Shown here: piece by piece, positions 26,065 through 35,763 of the stretch | How positions within the stretch are numbered: the first letter of the stretch is position 1 | Layout of the letters: every line of letters begins with the position of its first letter | Origin: Kurthia huakuii LAM0618 | GTDB taxonomy: Bacteria > Bacillota > Bacilli > Bacillales_A > Planococcaceae | Reading direction: 5' to 3' | Assembly (NCBI RefSeq): GCF_000505545.1 | Contig: NZ_AYTB01000008.1 | Coordinates: forward strand, 682,001 to 746,000 | Length of the DNA: 64,000 bases | The notes under the pieces: generated by a model | Database searches by the model: none | What the model saw: only the letters and a program-made list of their open reading frames with translations | Told to the model about the DNA's origin: nothing | Made by a program: the position numbers and the translations under genes

Positions 26065-28692
26065 CTATTTCGCATCGTACCACGTATTGCCGGATGCCGC
26101 GTCCGCTTTTAAAGGTACTTTTAAGGCAACCGCTGCTTCCATAACTGCCGGTACAAGCTCTTCTAAAATCGCTAATTCTTCTGGTGGCGCTTCAAAAATC
26201 AATTCATCATGTACTTGCAGTAACATCGTCGCTTGTAAATTTTTCTCACGCAATGCGGCAGCCATATCAATCATCGCTTTTTTAATAATATCTGCGGCTG
26301 TCCCTTGAATTGGCGTATTCATCGCTGTACGCTCTGCAAAGCTACGCACATTGAAATTGCGGCTTGTTAAATCTGGCAAATAACGGCGGCGATTTAACAA
26401 CGTCGTCACATAGCCATCTTTTTTCGCTTGTTCAACAATTGTTTGCATATAGCCTTGTACACCTGGGTAACTTTCAAAATAGCGCTCGATAAATTCGGCC
26501 GCTTCTTTACGCGTAATGCCTAAGTTTTGTGACAAGCCGTAGTCGCTAATACCATAAACAATACCAAAGTTAACAGCCTTCGCTTGGCGGCGCATATTTG
26601 ACGTTACCTCTTCTTGTGCGACACCAAAAACATCCATTGCCGTTTTTGTATGGATATCTAAATCATGATTGAACGCCTCGATTAAATTCGCCTCATCAGC
26701 CATATCAGCTAAAACACGCAATTCAATTTGCGAATAATCGGCGGAAAATAGTTTCCACCCTTCACGGCTCGGCACAAATGCTTGGCGAATTTTACGTCCT
26801 TCTTCTAAACGTACCGGAATGTTTTGCAAGTTTGGATCAATCGAGCTCAAACGCCCGGTCGCCGTTAATGCTTGCTGATAGCGCGTATGAATTTTATGGT
26901 CTCCTTCATGAACAACTTTTAATAAACCGTCGATATACGTTGATTTTAATTTTCCTAGTTGGCGGAATTCTAAAATATAGTCAATAATCGCATGCTCTGG
27001 TTGTAATTTTTCCAACACATCTGCAGCTGTTGAATAACCGGTTTTTGTTTTCTTAATGACCGGCAACGCTAATTTTTCAAATAAAATAACGCCCAATTGC
27101 TTTGGCGAATTAATATTAAAGTCCGTTCCAGCTAGTGCATAAATTTTCTGTTCAATTGCTGTTAATTTTGACGCTAATTCTTCGCCCATTTCAATTAAAC
27201 GTTGTTCGTTCACCACAACACCAGCACATTCCATATCACATAAAATAAAGGCTAGTGGCAATTCAAGCGTACTATACAAATCAAATTGTTCTTTCTCGCG
27301 TAAAGCTTGCTCAATCGTTGGAAGCGCGTGCCAGACTGCTAACGCTTTACGTGCCACATGTTCCGCTAAAACGTCTTGTTCTGGAATCGCACGTTTGGCG
27401 CCCTTTCCATACACTTGTTCCGCTAATTGCACTTCATTGTAGCCATAACGTTTCGCCACAGCCGCCACATCTTCTAAATTTTGCGCCGGTTCATCAATAT
27501 AAGCTGCTAATAGCATATCCGCTACGACACCATTTAACTCGATACCAAAACGGCTTAATGCAGCCTTTTGTGCCTTCACATCGTAAACATATTTTGTTTT
27601 TGTCTCATCAGCTAAATAAGCCTTGATGTCCTCTGCTTGCTGCAACGCCTCAAACGACATATAATATGATGTTTCACCGGCTGTAAAGCTCATCCCCAAA
27701 ATTTCACAACTATGATAATGTTCATTTTCTAACTCTACATGAACAGCCATCGTATCAGCAAATTCGTCGGTCATGTGCTCAATAATAGCTAACGAAATAG
27801 CTGTTTTCTCTGCTGTATCCGTTACGGCTAACTCACTTTTTTCAATTAATGATTTAAATGACAACTCACGCCACAGCTCAAACAATGCCTCGGTATTAGG
27901 TGCCGTCCACGCTAAATCATCAATGGATAATGCTAATGGCACATGACGATTAATCGTTGCCAATTCTTTACTCATTAGCGCCTGTTGTTCATTTGCGATA
28001 AGCTTCTCTTTTAATTTTGCTCCTTTAACATCATCAAGATGTGCATACACTTCTTCAACCGTTGGATGCTGTGTTAATAGTTTGATTGCCGTTTTCTCAC
28101 CAACCCCCGGAACACCAGGAATATTATCTGATGAATCGCCCATTAAGCCTTTCATGTCGATAATTTGTAGCGGTGTCAAACCGTATTTTTCTTCAATATG
28201 CGCAGGCGTATACTGTTCAATATCGGTCATGCCTTTACGCGTAATATAAACCGTCGTATTCTCTGAAGCTAATTGCGTTAAATCTTTATCACCTGAAATA
28301 ATAATCGTTTCAATGCCTTGCTCATCTGCTTGGCGGCTCAGCGTACCGATAATATCATCGGCCTCATACATGTCCAATTCATAACGCTTCATATTATAGG
28401 CATCTAATAATGTTCGCAAGTACGGAAATTGCTCTGACAACTCAGGTGGCGTTTTTTGACGGCCACCTTTGTATTCTTTAAATGTATTGTGGCGAAATGT
28501 TGTTTTGCCGGCATCAAAAGCGACTAAAATGCGCGTTGGTTGTTCTTCCCCTAAAATCTTTTGCAACATCGTCGTAAAGCCATAAACTGCATTCGTATGA
28601 ATTCCTTGGTCATTCGTTAATAGCGGCAAAGCGAAAAATGCGCGATATGCTAAACTGTTGCCATCTAATAATAGTAATTTTTCTTTTGTCAT
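26065..28692 (-). CDS. polA: DNA polymerase I
   Basis: This polymerase fills gaps and removes RNA primers. Its 875 residues comprise a 5' nuclease domain (about 1-290), a degenerate 3'-5' exonuclease-like domain (about 300-465) and the polymerase domain. The exonuclease carboxylates are not seen (VHVEL where DTE is expected), as in Bacillus PolI. Polymerase motif A (DYSQIELRVLA), motif B (RRQAKAVNFGIVYGI) and motif C (QVHDELIFE) are intact. It heads polA-mutM-coaE. An intrinsic terminator lies about 85 bases upstream of its start, so its own promoter must be inside or after that region. Confidence 0.98.
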   Translation of the reverse strand: MTKEKLLLLDGNSLAYRAFFALPLLTNDQGIHTNAVYGFTTMLQKILGEEQPTRILVAFDAGKTTFRHNTFKEYKGGRQKTPPELSEQFPYLRTLLDAYNMKRYELDMYEADDIIGTLSRQADEQGIETIIISGDKDLTQLASENTTVYITRKGMTDIEQYTPAHIEEKYGLTPLQIIDMKGLMGDSSDNIPGVPGVGEKTAIKLLTQHPTVEEVYAHLDDVKGAKLKEKLIANEQQALMSKELATINRHVPLALSIDDLAWTAPNTEALFELWRELSFKSLIEKSELAVTDTAEKTAISLAIIEHMTDEFADTMAVHVELENEHYHSCEILGMSFTAGETSYYMSFEALQQAEDIKAYLADETKTKYVYDVKAQKAALSRFGIELNGVVADMLLAAYIDEPAQNLEDVAAVAKRYGYNEVQLAEQVYGKGAKRAIPEQDVLAEHVARKALAVWHALPTIEQALREKEQFDLYSTLELPLAFILCDMECAGVVVNEQRLIEMGEELASKLTAIEQKIYALAGTDFNINSPKQLGVILFEKLALPVIKKTKTGYSTAADVLEKLQPEHAIIDYILEFRQLGKLKSTYIDGLLKVVHEGDHKIHTRYQQALTATGRLSSIDPNLQNIPVRLEEGRKIRQAFVPSREGWKLFSADYSQIELRVLADMADEANLIEAFNHDLDIHTKTAMDVFGVAQEEVTSNMRRQAKAVNFGIVYGISDYGLSQNLGITRKEAAEFIERYFESYPGVQGYMQTIVEQAKKDGYVTTLLNRRRYLPDLTSRNFNVRSFAERTAMNTPIQGTAADIIKKAMIDMAAALREKNLQATMLLQVHDELIFEAPPEELAILEELVPAVMEAAVALKVPLKADAASGNTWYDAK

Positions 28693-28776
28693 CGTGACAG
28701 TCCCTTCTTGTCCTAGTTGTCTCCTCTATCTTACCATGTACACAGCTACACGTCGCACACACGTTCTTTTTAGCAT

Positions 28777-28814
28777 AAAAAAAAGACCGTTAGAAGTCTC
28801 GTTTACTTCTAACG
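28777..28814 (-). terminator. Intrinsic terminator between phoR and polA
   Basis: A perfect 10-bp stem CGTTAGAAGT / ACTTCTAACG (28788-28797, 28805-28814) is followed on the minus strand by eight T. It may end the phoPR message or a short transcript starting near 28979. Confidence 0.87.
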
Positions 28815-29038
28815 ATCAAATGGCGATGAAATGGCAGCCGTTCTCGTCACAGAACGCCCTCAATTCTGTCCGTCTGCGATTTCGTCACGATTTTTTGCCA
28901 CACACAGTAGCTCCAGACTCAAATGTACCAATTGGCAACAAGGGGATCGTCTGAATAAAAGGGAATTTGAAGGGGGCCTTCATCTATTATAGTACCAATA
29001 CTCTTTGAAGGTTCTATAAACGAATTGTAAAGAAATTG
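28815..29038 (-). other. Structured phoR-polA spacer, candidate small RNA or decayed small gene
   Basis: The minus strand has a TATAAT hexamer (28986-28991) with a poor -35. About 125 bases further on is a hairpin CGTTCT/AGAACG near 28837-28854, and then the strong terminator at 28777. A start codon at 28981-28983 opens a 32-codon frame (MKAPFKFPFIQTIPLL...). After a TGA this continues in frame for 23 more codons to ENGCHFIAI and stops. No ribosome site precedes it. Whether this is an sRNA, a decayed gene or chance is unresolved. Confidence 0.35.
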
Positions 29039-30502
29039 TTAAGATGGTACTTTTGGTAACATAACTCGCATTGTTGTCCCATGACCAACCTCACTATCCA
29101 CTTGGATTTTTCCATGGTGAATTTCAATTAAATGTTTTACAATCGCTAGCCCAAGTCCTGTACCACCAGAATTGCGACTACGCGCGCGGTCTACGCGATA
29201 AAAACGCTCAAAGACGCGTGTAATTTCTTCCTTCGCAATACCGATGCCTTCATCTTTCACTTCTAAAATGCCAAATTTTTCATTTTCACTTAGCTTCATC
29301 GTAACAGTTGTCTGTTCAGGTGAGTAATTAATCGCATTAAATAGCAAATTTACAATAACTTGCATCAATCGATTAGCATCACCTAAAATCACGATTTCTT
29401 CTGGTGCCTCAACATGTAGCACCATTTCTTTTTCTTCTAAGCGCTGGGCCGACATTTCCGCAGCACGTTTTACTAAGTCATTTAAGCTTGTTGGTAACAC
29501 ATCTAGCTTGAAGCCATGTTTTTCAAGCTTCGATAACTCTAATAAATCATTGACAAGCATCTGCAAACGATTGCTTTCTTGGTTCATAATTTCTAGGAAC
29601 GTCAATAACGTTTCCTCATCCTTATAAGCTCCATCTAACAGCGTCTCCGAGAAGCCTTTCATCGATGTAATCGGCGTGCGCAATTCATGTGACACGTTTG
29701 CAACGAAGTCTTTGCGTACTTGTTCTAATTTTTTCAATTCCGTAATATCATGCATGACGATAACAACACCTAGCCAGTGACCGTGCTCTCCGATTACCGG
29801 TGCCCCGTACACTTCCATATGGCGCATCTCACCATCGATTGGAATTTGAATTTGCTGGCGATATGCTTCCTCGGTCATAAAGACGTGATCGACAAACTCC
29901 TCTAGTTCAAGCGGCATGCCTAAATCACGAAACACTTGCTCAGTTACTTCATCATATTCTTTTTCAAACAGCTCTAAAAAGACACGATTAACAACCGAAA
30001 TGTCACCCTCACGTCCAATCATAATAAGCGAGCTGCCCATATTTTCAATCAATGTTTTTAACCGTTCTTGCTCAATCTCACGCGTCATCATCATATCTTG
30101 CAAATTGCGTGCTAAGACATTGATTGAGCTACTTAATGAAGACGTTGGTGCCTCTGCAGACTCATATGCGCGCGCCCGGTAATTTCCTTTTGCTAACTCT
30201 AATGCTGTATACGTCACGTGATCAACCGATGATGTGACCTTATACAAAATACGATTTGTTAACAGCATAAGAACAATAAATGCAACGACAAGTGAGCCAA
30301 TTAACATAAGCCAAAATGACAGCGCATCATGCACTTGTCGATTAGCCGCTTGTGACAGCGCATTACTTGCAGAAAGTCTGCTTTCAATGGTCGTATCAAT
30401 ATAAGCTGGCAATAGCTGGCCAATACCAAAACCTAGACACGCTAACACTGCCGCATATAAAAACCCAAAGGCAGTTAATAAGCGTATGCGCATCGATGCC
30501 AT
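29039..30502 (-). CDS. phoR: Phosphate-responsive sensor histidine kinase PhoR
   Basis: This membrane sensor kinase pairs with the adjacent PhoP. Two membrane spans (about 8-30 and 62-82) flank an external loop of only about 30 residues. HAMP (about 84-140), PAS (about 145-255), HisKA with H272 in VSHELRTPITSMKG, and HATPase with NLLFNAINYSP, DEGIG and GTGLGLAI follow. At 487 residues it is much shorter than B. subtilis PhoR (579), because the extracytoplasmic PAS-like domain is missing. Its ATG overlaps the phoP stop (TAATG). A walK/pnpS-type name is possible, but the neighbourhood supports phoR. Confidence 0.88.
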   Translation of the reverse strand: MASMRIRLLTAFGFLYAAVLACLGFGIGQLLPAYIDTTIESRLSASNALSQAANRQVHDALSFWLMLIGSLVVAFIVLMLLTNRILYKVTSSVDHVTYTALELAKGNYRARAYESAEAPTSSLSSSINVLARNLQDMMMTREIEQERLKTLIENMGSSLIMIGREGDISVVNRVFLELFEKEYDEVTEQVFRDLGMPLELEEFVDHVFMTEEAYRQQIQIPIDGEMRHMEVYGAPVIGEHGHWLGVVIVMHDITELKKLEQVRKDFVANVSHELRTPITSMKGFSETLLDGAYKDEETLLTFLEIMNQESNRLQMLVNDLLELSKLEKHGFKLDVLPTSLNDLVKRAAEMSAQRLEEKEMVLHVEAPEEIVILGDANRLMQVIVNLLFNAINYSPEQTTVTMKLSENEKFGILEVKDEGIGIAKEEITRVFERFYRVDRARSRNSGGTGLGLAIVKHLIEIHHGKIQVDSEVGHGTTMRVMLPKVPS

Positions 30503-31209
30503 TAGCCTTTTGGCTCCTCAAACTTGTATCCAAGCCCACGAATTGTCTTAATAAACTTAGGTTTGCGACTATTCTCTTCAATTTGATCGCGTAAATGGCT
30601 AATATGTACATCAACAATACGCGTATCTCCGGCAAAGTCATAATGCCAGACAGCACTTAATAGTTGGTCACGTGTTAACACGCGATTTTTGTTATCTAAT
30701 AAATAAACAAGCAGTTCAAATTCTTTTGGCGTAAACTCTAATTCTTTGTCGCCTAATGTCGCTTCAAAGCGATCTGGATAAACGCTTAATTGTCCAATAT
30801 GGTATGTTTTTTCACGTTCGACTGTTGCTGCTTGTTCTAATACTTTTGAACGACGCAACACCGCTTTTACACGCGCAACAACTTCGCGTGGGCTAAATGG
30901 TTTTGTCATATAATCATCTGCCCCAAGCTCTAAACCTAAAACTTTATCAAACTCATCGTCTTTCGCTGTTAACATAATAATTGGAATTTCCATTTTTTGA
31001 ATGCGTAATTCTTTACACACTTCCATACCATCTTTTTTTGGCAACATTAAATCGAGCAACATTAAATCTGGTGCTTCAGCCATTGCTTTATCGAGCCCCT
31101 CTTGCCCATCAAAAGCTTGAATGACGTCGTATCCTGCTTGTTTTAAATTGTATTGTAATAATGTTGAAATTGCTAATTCGTCTTCTACAACTAAAATTTT
31201 GTTTGTCAT
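30502..31209 (-). CDS. phoP: OmpR-family response regulator PhoP
   Basis: The receiver domain (about 1-120) has the acidic pair near E9/D10, phospho-acceptor D53 in MLLDLMLPKKDG and Lys in MLTAKDD. The winged-helix DNA-binding domain covers about 133-232 (ELEFTPKEFELLVYL, GDTRIVDVHISHLRDQIE, IRGLGYKFE). The 235-residue length is normal. It lies immediately upstream of phoR and downstream of a hotdog-fold gene. Control of phosphate-starvation genes is inferred from synteny with the B. subtilis mdh-phoP-phoR locus. Confidence 0.92.
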   Translation of the reverse strand: MTNKILVVEDELAISTLLQYNLKQAGYDVIQAFDGQEGLDKAMAEAPDLMLLDLMLPKKDGMEVCKELRIQKMEIPIIMLTAKDDEFDKVLGLELGADDYMTKPFSPREVVARVKAVLRRSKVLEQAATVEREKTYHIGQLSVYPDRFEATLGDKELEFTPKEFELLVYLLDNKNRVLTRDQLLSAVWHYDFAGDTRIVDVHISHLRDQIEENSRKPKFIKTIRGLGYKFEEPKG

Positions 31210-31258
31210 GTTTGTTTGCCTCCAAAATGTTCGTTTGAAACCCCCATCTCAAATTCAC

Positions 31259-31699
31259 TCATTTAGGTGGTGTCGCGATTACCGTTCCGGTTACAATCAA
31301 CTCATCGGTAGATAAGTTGCGTCCTTCGACATGAATCATAATCCCTCGAATCGATTCTCGCTTATCGATGACGTTTAAGACGATATGAATTGTTTCGTAA
31401 TGATAGAGGACGCCAGGAAATTGCAATGCAAGCTCCATAATACGAGAGCCTGGTCCTGGTAAATATTTTGATATCGTTGATGTAATAATACCATTTAGCA
31501 ATACAGTCGGTACAATCGGACGTTCAAATTCCGTTTGACTCGCATAATCATGTTGAATGAACAATGGATTATTGTCATTTGTTAAGCCTAAATAAAGTAA
31601 TAACTGTTGATCTTCAATTTTTTCTGTAATTTGAATCGAATCACCAACTGCTACTTCATCAAATGTTTTACCAATACGATTATTTTTACCTAACAGCAT
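31259..31699 (-). CDS. MaoC-like hotdog-fold protein
   Basis: This 146-residue single-domain protein has the MaoC/(R)-specific enoyl-CoA hydratase pattern: FDEVAVGDSIQI, LGLTNDNNPLFIQHDYASQ and FERPIVPTVLLNG. The catalytic Asp is kept (N-D-N-N-P), but the His expected two residues after Pro is Phe (PLF). A hydratase of normal chemistry is therefore doubtful, and it may bind acyl groups. It starts the unit upstream of phoP (49-base gap, no terminator), so it is probably cotranscribed with phoPR. The family name is fairly sure and the function unknown. Confidence 0.75.
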   Translation of the reverse strand: MLLGKNNRIGKTFDEVAVGDSIQITEKIEDQQLLLYLGLTNDNNPLFIQHDYASQTEFERPIVPTVLLNGIITSTISKYLPGPGSRIMELALQFPGVLYHYETIHIVLNVIDKRESIRGIMIHVEGRNLSTDELIVTGTVIATPPK

Positions 31700-32040
31700 T
31701 GCATCCTTCCCCCTCTCTACTACTATGTTTTTATAGTATCAGTTATAGTATAAAAAATCGAGTACAAGTATTAGAATAACACGCTTTCTGCCATTTTCTA
31801 CTTGAACTACCCCACTTCGCGTTTTCACGAGCTCGCTTGAAATGAACGATTCCTACGAACAGTGCGTACTTGTTCCCACTTGCTCGAAATAGTGGCTTCA
31901 CTTTTTTAGTAGGCGAACACCTCCTTGTTTGTCATTTAGTTTAATACAAACAGACGTTCCGTTTCTACTTTTAAGCACCGCATGCATCGCCCACCTACTC
32001 GCTCCACACGTTGAGGAGGGTATCTTCTGCGAAAAAATGA
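31700..32040. other. Gene-free spacer upstream of the phoPR unit
   Basis: The region holds no recognised gene. The minus strand has a perfect AAGGAGGTG (31918-31926) with no start codon at working distance. A 52-codon frame opening with GTG at 31901 (to 31743) is 16 bases away and matches no family I know. A hairpin GAACA...TGTTC lies near 31857-31875. The promoter of the MaoC-phoP-phoR unit is expected near 31715-31790, where several TATACT/TACTAT boxes occur. Confidence 0.4.
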
Positions 32041-32041
32041 T

Positions 32042-32106
32042 AAAAAAGGTCATGATGAAGAAATGACCTCATCAAAAAAATAGGCGTTGCACTTATCGCA
32101 ACACCT
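32042..32106 (-). terminator. Tandem intrinsic terminators of mdh
   Basis: Two hairpins lie in series on the minus strand. AGGTGTTGC / GCAACGCCT is at 32082-32106 with a T-run at 32074-32080. GGTCAT / ATGACC is at 32048-32068 with a T-run at 32042-32047. Confidence 0.82.
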
Positions 32107-32121
32107 GTCATTCAGGAATCG

Positions 32122-33060
32122 TTAATCCAATGCTCGTATAACATCTCTCACTGCATTAGCAGAGTGATTTAATGCTTGTTGTTCTTCTTTTGTTAGCGGT
32201 AATTCAATAATTTCTTCGATACCTGTTGATCCTAAAATCGTTGGTACTCCTAAATAAATACCATCTTGCCCATATTCACCTTCTAAATATGCAATCGTTG
32301 GCAAAATACGACGTTGATCTTTTAAAATCGCCTCCGCCATCTCAACCATCGCAGCAGCAGGGGCATAGTAAGCAGAGCCGTCCCCTAATAAGTTGACGAT
32401 TTCTCCACCACCTACACGCGTACGTTGTACAATACTTTCTAGTCGCTCCTTATCAATCAATAGTTCAAGCGGTACACCTCCCGCATAAGAGTAGCGTACA
32501 AGTGGTACCATCGTGTCTCCGTGCCCGCCTAACACAAAGCCTGATACATCTTTTACCGAAACATTTAACTCTTCAGCAACAAACGTACGGAATCGCGCTG
32601 TATCTAAAATACCTGATTGCCCAATAACGCGATTTTTCGGGAAGCCAGACGCCTTATACGCTGTATACGTCATCGCATCTACTGGATTTGTTAACACTAA
32701 TAAAATCGCATTTGGCGAATAATTTGCGATTTCTTTCGTCACAGCTTCGATGACACGTTGATTGATTTTCACTAAATCATCGCGACTCATTCCTGGCTTA
32801 CGAGCAACACCCGCTGTGATAATGGCAATATCTGAATCAGCGGTATCTTCATAATTTGCTGTACCTGTTATCTGAGCATCAAAATGTAAAATTGGCGCAG
32901 CTTCGGCCATATCAAGCGCCTTTCCTTTTGTTGAATTTTCAGCTTGTGGAATATCTACTAATACAACATCACCAAGTTCTTTTTGTGCTGCTAAAAAAGC
33001 AGCTGTAGCACCGGTAAATCCAGCACCGATAACGGAAATCTTTTTACGTTTATGCGACAT
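32122..33060 (-). CDS. mdh: Malate dehydrogenase (LDH-like, NAD)
   Basis: This TCA-cycle enzyme oxidises malate to oxaloacetate. The Rossmann glycine motif is [12 protein letters not shown]. Substrate arginines are R87 (malate-selective, in [14 protein letters not shown]), R93 and R156. The catalytic pair is D153 and H180 ([11 protein letters not shown]). The 312 residues are normal for Bacillus. It has its own terminators, and icd upstream is closed by a terminator, so it is transcribed separately although citZ-icd-mdh are neighbours. Confidence 0.97.
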   Translation of the reverse strand: MSHKRKKISVIGAGFTGATAAFLAAQKELGDVVLVDIPQAENSTKGKALDMAEAAPILHFDAQITGTANYEDTADSDIAIITAGVARKPGMSRDDLVKINQRVIEAVTKEIANYSPNAILLVLTNPVDAMTYTAYKASGFPKNRVIGQSGILDTARFRTFVAEELNVSVKDVSGFVLGGHGDTMVPLVRYSYAGGVPLELLIDKERLESIVQRTRVGGGEIVNLLGDGSAYYAPAAAMVEMAEAILKDQRRILPTIAYLEGEYGQDGIYLGVPTILGSTGIEEIIELPLTKEEQQALNHSANAVRDVIRALD

Positions 33061-33102
33061 ATTAAATTTCTCCTATTCTACAATAAAATGGTAAATGTAT
33101 AC

Positions 33103-33133
33103 AAAAAAAGAGATGAAGCAAGCTTCACCTCTT
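33103..33133 (-). terminator. Intrinsic terminator of icd
   Basis: The stem AGAGGTGAAGC / GCTTCATCTCT (one mismatch) is followed by seven T on the minus strand. Confidence 0.85.
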
Positions 33134-33148
33134 ATAATCCTTTAAAGA

Positions 33149-34411
33149 TTAAAGGTTTTTGATTAATTCGTCAGCGAATTCTGAGCATTTTACTTCAGTA
33201 GCGCCATCCATTAGACGAGCGAAGTCGTAAGTTACAACTTTAGAAGCGATTGTTTTTTCTACTGATGCAGTGATAGCGTCAGCAGCTTCTTGCCAGCCTA
33301 AGTGTTCAAGCATTAATACGCCTGAAAGTAATACTGATGATGGGTTTACTTTATCTTGACCAGCGTATTTAGGAGCTGTACCGTGAGTAGCTTCGAAAAT
33401 AGCGTGACCAGTTACGTAGTTGATGTTCGCGCCTGGAGCGATACCGATACCACCAACTTGAGCAGCTAATGCGTCAGAGATGTAGTCACCGTTTAAGTTC
33501 ATAGTTGCTACTACGTCAAATTCTTTTGGACGAGTTAAGATTTGTTGTAAGAAGATATCAGCGATAGAATCTTTTACGATGATTTTGCCTTCAGCTTCAG
33601 CTTTAGCTTGTGCAGCGTTTGCAGCTTCAGTACCTTCAGCTTCAACGATTGCATCGTATTGAGCCCAAGTAAATACTTTATCGCCGAATTCGTTTGCAGC
33701 TAAATCGTAACCCCATTGTTTGAATCCACCTTCAGTGAATTTCATGATGTTACCTTTGTGTACTAAAGTAACAGTTGGTTTGTTGTTATCGATTGCATAG
33801 TTGATAGCAGCGCGTACTAAACGTTCTGTACCTTCTTTAGAAACTGGTTTAATACCTAAACCTGAAGTTTCTGGGAAGCGAATTTTGTTAACGCCTAGTT
33901 CAGTTTGTAAGAAGTTTAATAATTTCTTTTGTTCGTCTGAACCAGCTTTGTATTCGATACCAGCGTAAATATCTTCAGTGTTTTCACGGAAGATTACCAT
34001 GTCAACGTCTTCTGGTTTTTTAACTGGAGAAGGAACACCTTCGAAGTGACGTACTGGACGTAAGCATACATATAGGTCAAGAGTTTGACGTAATGCTACG
34101 TTTAATGAACGGATACCGCCACCGATTGGAGTTGTAAGAGGACCTTTGATAGCGATTAAGTATTCGTTGATTTTGTCTAAAGTTTCTTGTGGTAACCATT
34201 CGCCTGTAGCGTTGAATGCTTTTTCACCAGCTAGAACTTCTAACCATTCGATTGATTTTTCACCATTGTAAGCATTTTTTACAGCTGCGTCGATAACGCG
34301 TGATGCTGCGTGCCAGATATCAGGACCGATACCGTCACCGATGATGAATGGGATTGTTGGGTTGTTTGGTACGTTTAACACACCATTGTTTTCCATAGTA
34401 ATTTTTGCCAT
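33149..34411 (-). CDS. icd: Isocitrate dehydrogenase (NADP)
   Basis: The enzyme oxidatively decarboxylates isocitrate to 2-oxoglutarate. Conserved segments include the substrate loop with the phospho-site type Ser ([13 protein letters not shown]), [28 protein letters not shown], the Lys in [15 protein letters not shown] and the NADP-binding [15 protein letters not shown]. The 420-residue length is usual. Its ATG has AGGAGGCG. An extended -10 (TGATATAAT, 34485-34493) and a leader hairpin lie upstream, so it has a promoter besides any readthrough from citZ. Confidence 0.97.
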   Translation of the reverse strand: MAKITMENNGVLNVPNNPTIPFIIGDGIGPDIWHAASRVIDAAVKNAYNGEKSIEWLEVLAGEKAFNATGEWLPQETLDKINEYLIAIKGPLTTPIGGGIRSLNVALRQTLDLYVCLRPVRHFEGVPSPVKKPEDVDMVIFRENTEDIYAGIEYKAGSDEQKKLLNFLQTELGVNKIRFPETSGLGIKPVSKEGTERLVRAAINYAIDNNKPTVTLVHKGNIMKFTEGGFKQWGYDLAANEFGDKVFTWAQYDAIVEAEGTEAANAAQAKAEAEGKIIVKDSIADIFLQQILTRPKEFDVVATMNLNGDYISDALAAQVGGIGIAPGANINYVTGHAIFEATHGTAPKYAGQDKVNPSSVLLSGVLMLEHLGWQEAADAITASVEKTIASKVVTYDFARLMDGATEVKCSEFADELIKNL

Positions 34412-34484
34412 GTAAATTGCGCCTCCTAAAATTAATCATAATCATAGGCTTGATCCAATAAGGAGCAAGCCCACTGACTATTAC

Positions 34485-34493
34485 ATTATATCA
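34485..34493 (-). promoter_or_regulatory. Extended -10 promoter of icd
   Basis: TGATATAAT on the minus strand is followed in the transcript by a GGCTTG...CAAGCC hairpin (about 34447-34471). The -35 is weak. Confidence 0.5.
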
Positions 34494-34543
34494 TACAGTC
34501 CGAGTTGAAGCATTTCGCTTTTGCGCGAAAATTCGCTTAGTTA

Positions 34544-35659
34544 TTAGCGTTCTTCAACTGGAACGTACTTTTGTAAACCAGGTCCTACGTACTCAGCACG
34601 TGGACGGATTAAACGGTTGTTTGCATATTGTTCTAAAATATGTGCAGACCAACCAGCTGTACGTGATACAGCAAATACAGGTGTGAATAAGTCATGTTCG
34701 ATTTCTAATGAATCGTAAACTGATGCTGAGAAGAAGTCAACATTTGCAGGTAAATGTTTTTGTTCCCAAATCATATCATGGATTTTCACTGACATATCGT
34801 AAAGTTCTGGTTTACCAGTTAATTTAGTAAGTTTTTCAGACATTTTACGTAAGTGTGGTGCACGAGGGTCGCCAGAACGGTATACGCGGTGACCGAAGCC
34901 CATGATTTTTTCTTTGTTATCTAATTTATTTTGGATATAAGACTCAACGTTGTCTAATGAACCAATTTCAGATAACATTTTCATAACTTGTTCGTTAGCG
35001 CCGCCGTGTAAAGGACCTTTTAATGCGCCGATAGCTGCAGTGATACCAGAGTAGATATCAGATAATGTAGCTACACATACACGAGCAGTGAATGTTGATG
35101 CATTTAATTCATGGTCAGCGTGAAGAACTAAAGCTTTGTTGAATGCTTCGATTTCGATTGCTTCTGGCTCTGTGCCTTTTAGCATATATAAGAAGTTAGC
35201 TGCATAGCTAAGGTCTTTTTTAGGTGCAATTGGTTCTTGACCATTACGCACGCGAGCGAACGTAGTTACAACTGTACCGATTTTCGCTTGTAAACGAACT
35301 GCTTTACGGTAGTTTGCTTCAGTTTCCATAACGTCTGCTTCAGCGTCGAATGTTCCTAACATTGAAATCGCTGTACGTAGAGCTGCCATTGGATGCACTT
35401 GGTCAAGTGGCATAGACTTGAATAAATCAACGATTGCAGCTGGAATTTCCATATCTTCTGCTAATTGTTGTTTTAATTCTGCTAATTCTTGTGCATTTGG
35501 AAGGCGAGTGTTCCAAAGTAAGAATACCACTTCTTCAAATGATGCATTTTCAGCTAAATCGTCGATGCTATAACCTACATAAGTTAATTTATCATCAATG
35601 ATTGAACTTACTTTTGTTTCTGCTGCTACGATACCTTCTAAACCTTTTGTTGATGCCAT
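34544..35659 (-). CDS. citZ: Citrate synthase
   Basis: The enzyme condenses acetyl-CoA and oxaloacetate. The catalytic His in LKGPLHGGANE, the second His in GFGHRVY and the Asp in VDFFSASVY are all visible. The start is the ATG at 35659, with AGGAGCG upstream, giving MASTKGLEGIVAAETKVSSI and 371 residues, which aligns with B. subtilis CitZ. The open frame to 35710 lacks a ribosome site. Its promoter carries a cre-like element. Confidence 0.96.
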   Translation of the reverse strand: MASTKGLEGIVAAETKVSSIIDDKLTYVGYSIDDLAENASFEEVVFLLWNTRLPNAQELAELKQQLAEDMEIPAAIVDLFKSMPLDQVHPMAALRTAISMLGTFDAEADVMETEANYRKAVRLQAKIGTVVTTFARVRNGQEPIAPKKDLSYAANFLYMLKGTEPEAIEIEAFNKALVLHADHELNASTFTARVCVATLSDIYSGITAAIGALKGPLHGGANEQVMKMLSEIGSLDNVESYIQNKLDNKEKIMGFGHRVYRSGDPRAPHLRKMSEKLTKLTGKPELYDMSVKIHDMIWEQKHLPANVDFFSASVYDSLEIEHDLFTPVFAVSRTAGWSAHILEQYANNRLIRPRAEYVGPGLQKYVPVEER

Positions 35660-35742
35660 AGTAATATCGCTCCTATTCATATCATAAGTATTTGTAATAA
35701 GTGTACCCACTTATTACCCCAAAAAAATTATATGATTCTATA

Positions 35743-35757
35743 AGTAAATCGCTTACA
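35743..35757. promoter_or_regulatory. cre-like (CcpA) element downstream of the citZ promoter
   Basis: TGTAAGCGATTTACT on the minus strand is a palindrome (GTAA...TTAC) resembling a catabolite-responsive element with one extra central base. It lies just after the predicted transcript start, a position for roadblock repression. The match is imperfect. Confidence 0.4.
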
Positions 35758-35763
35758 TGAATT

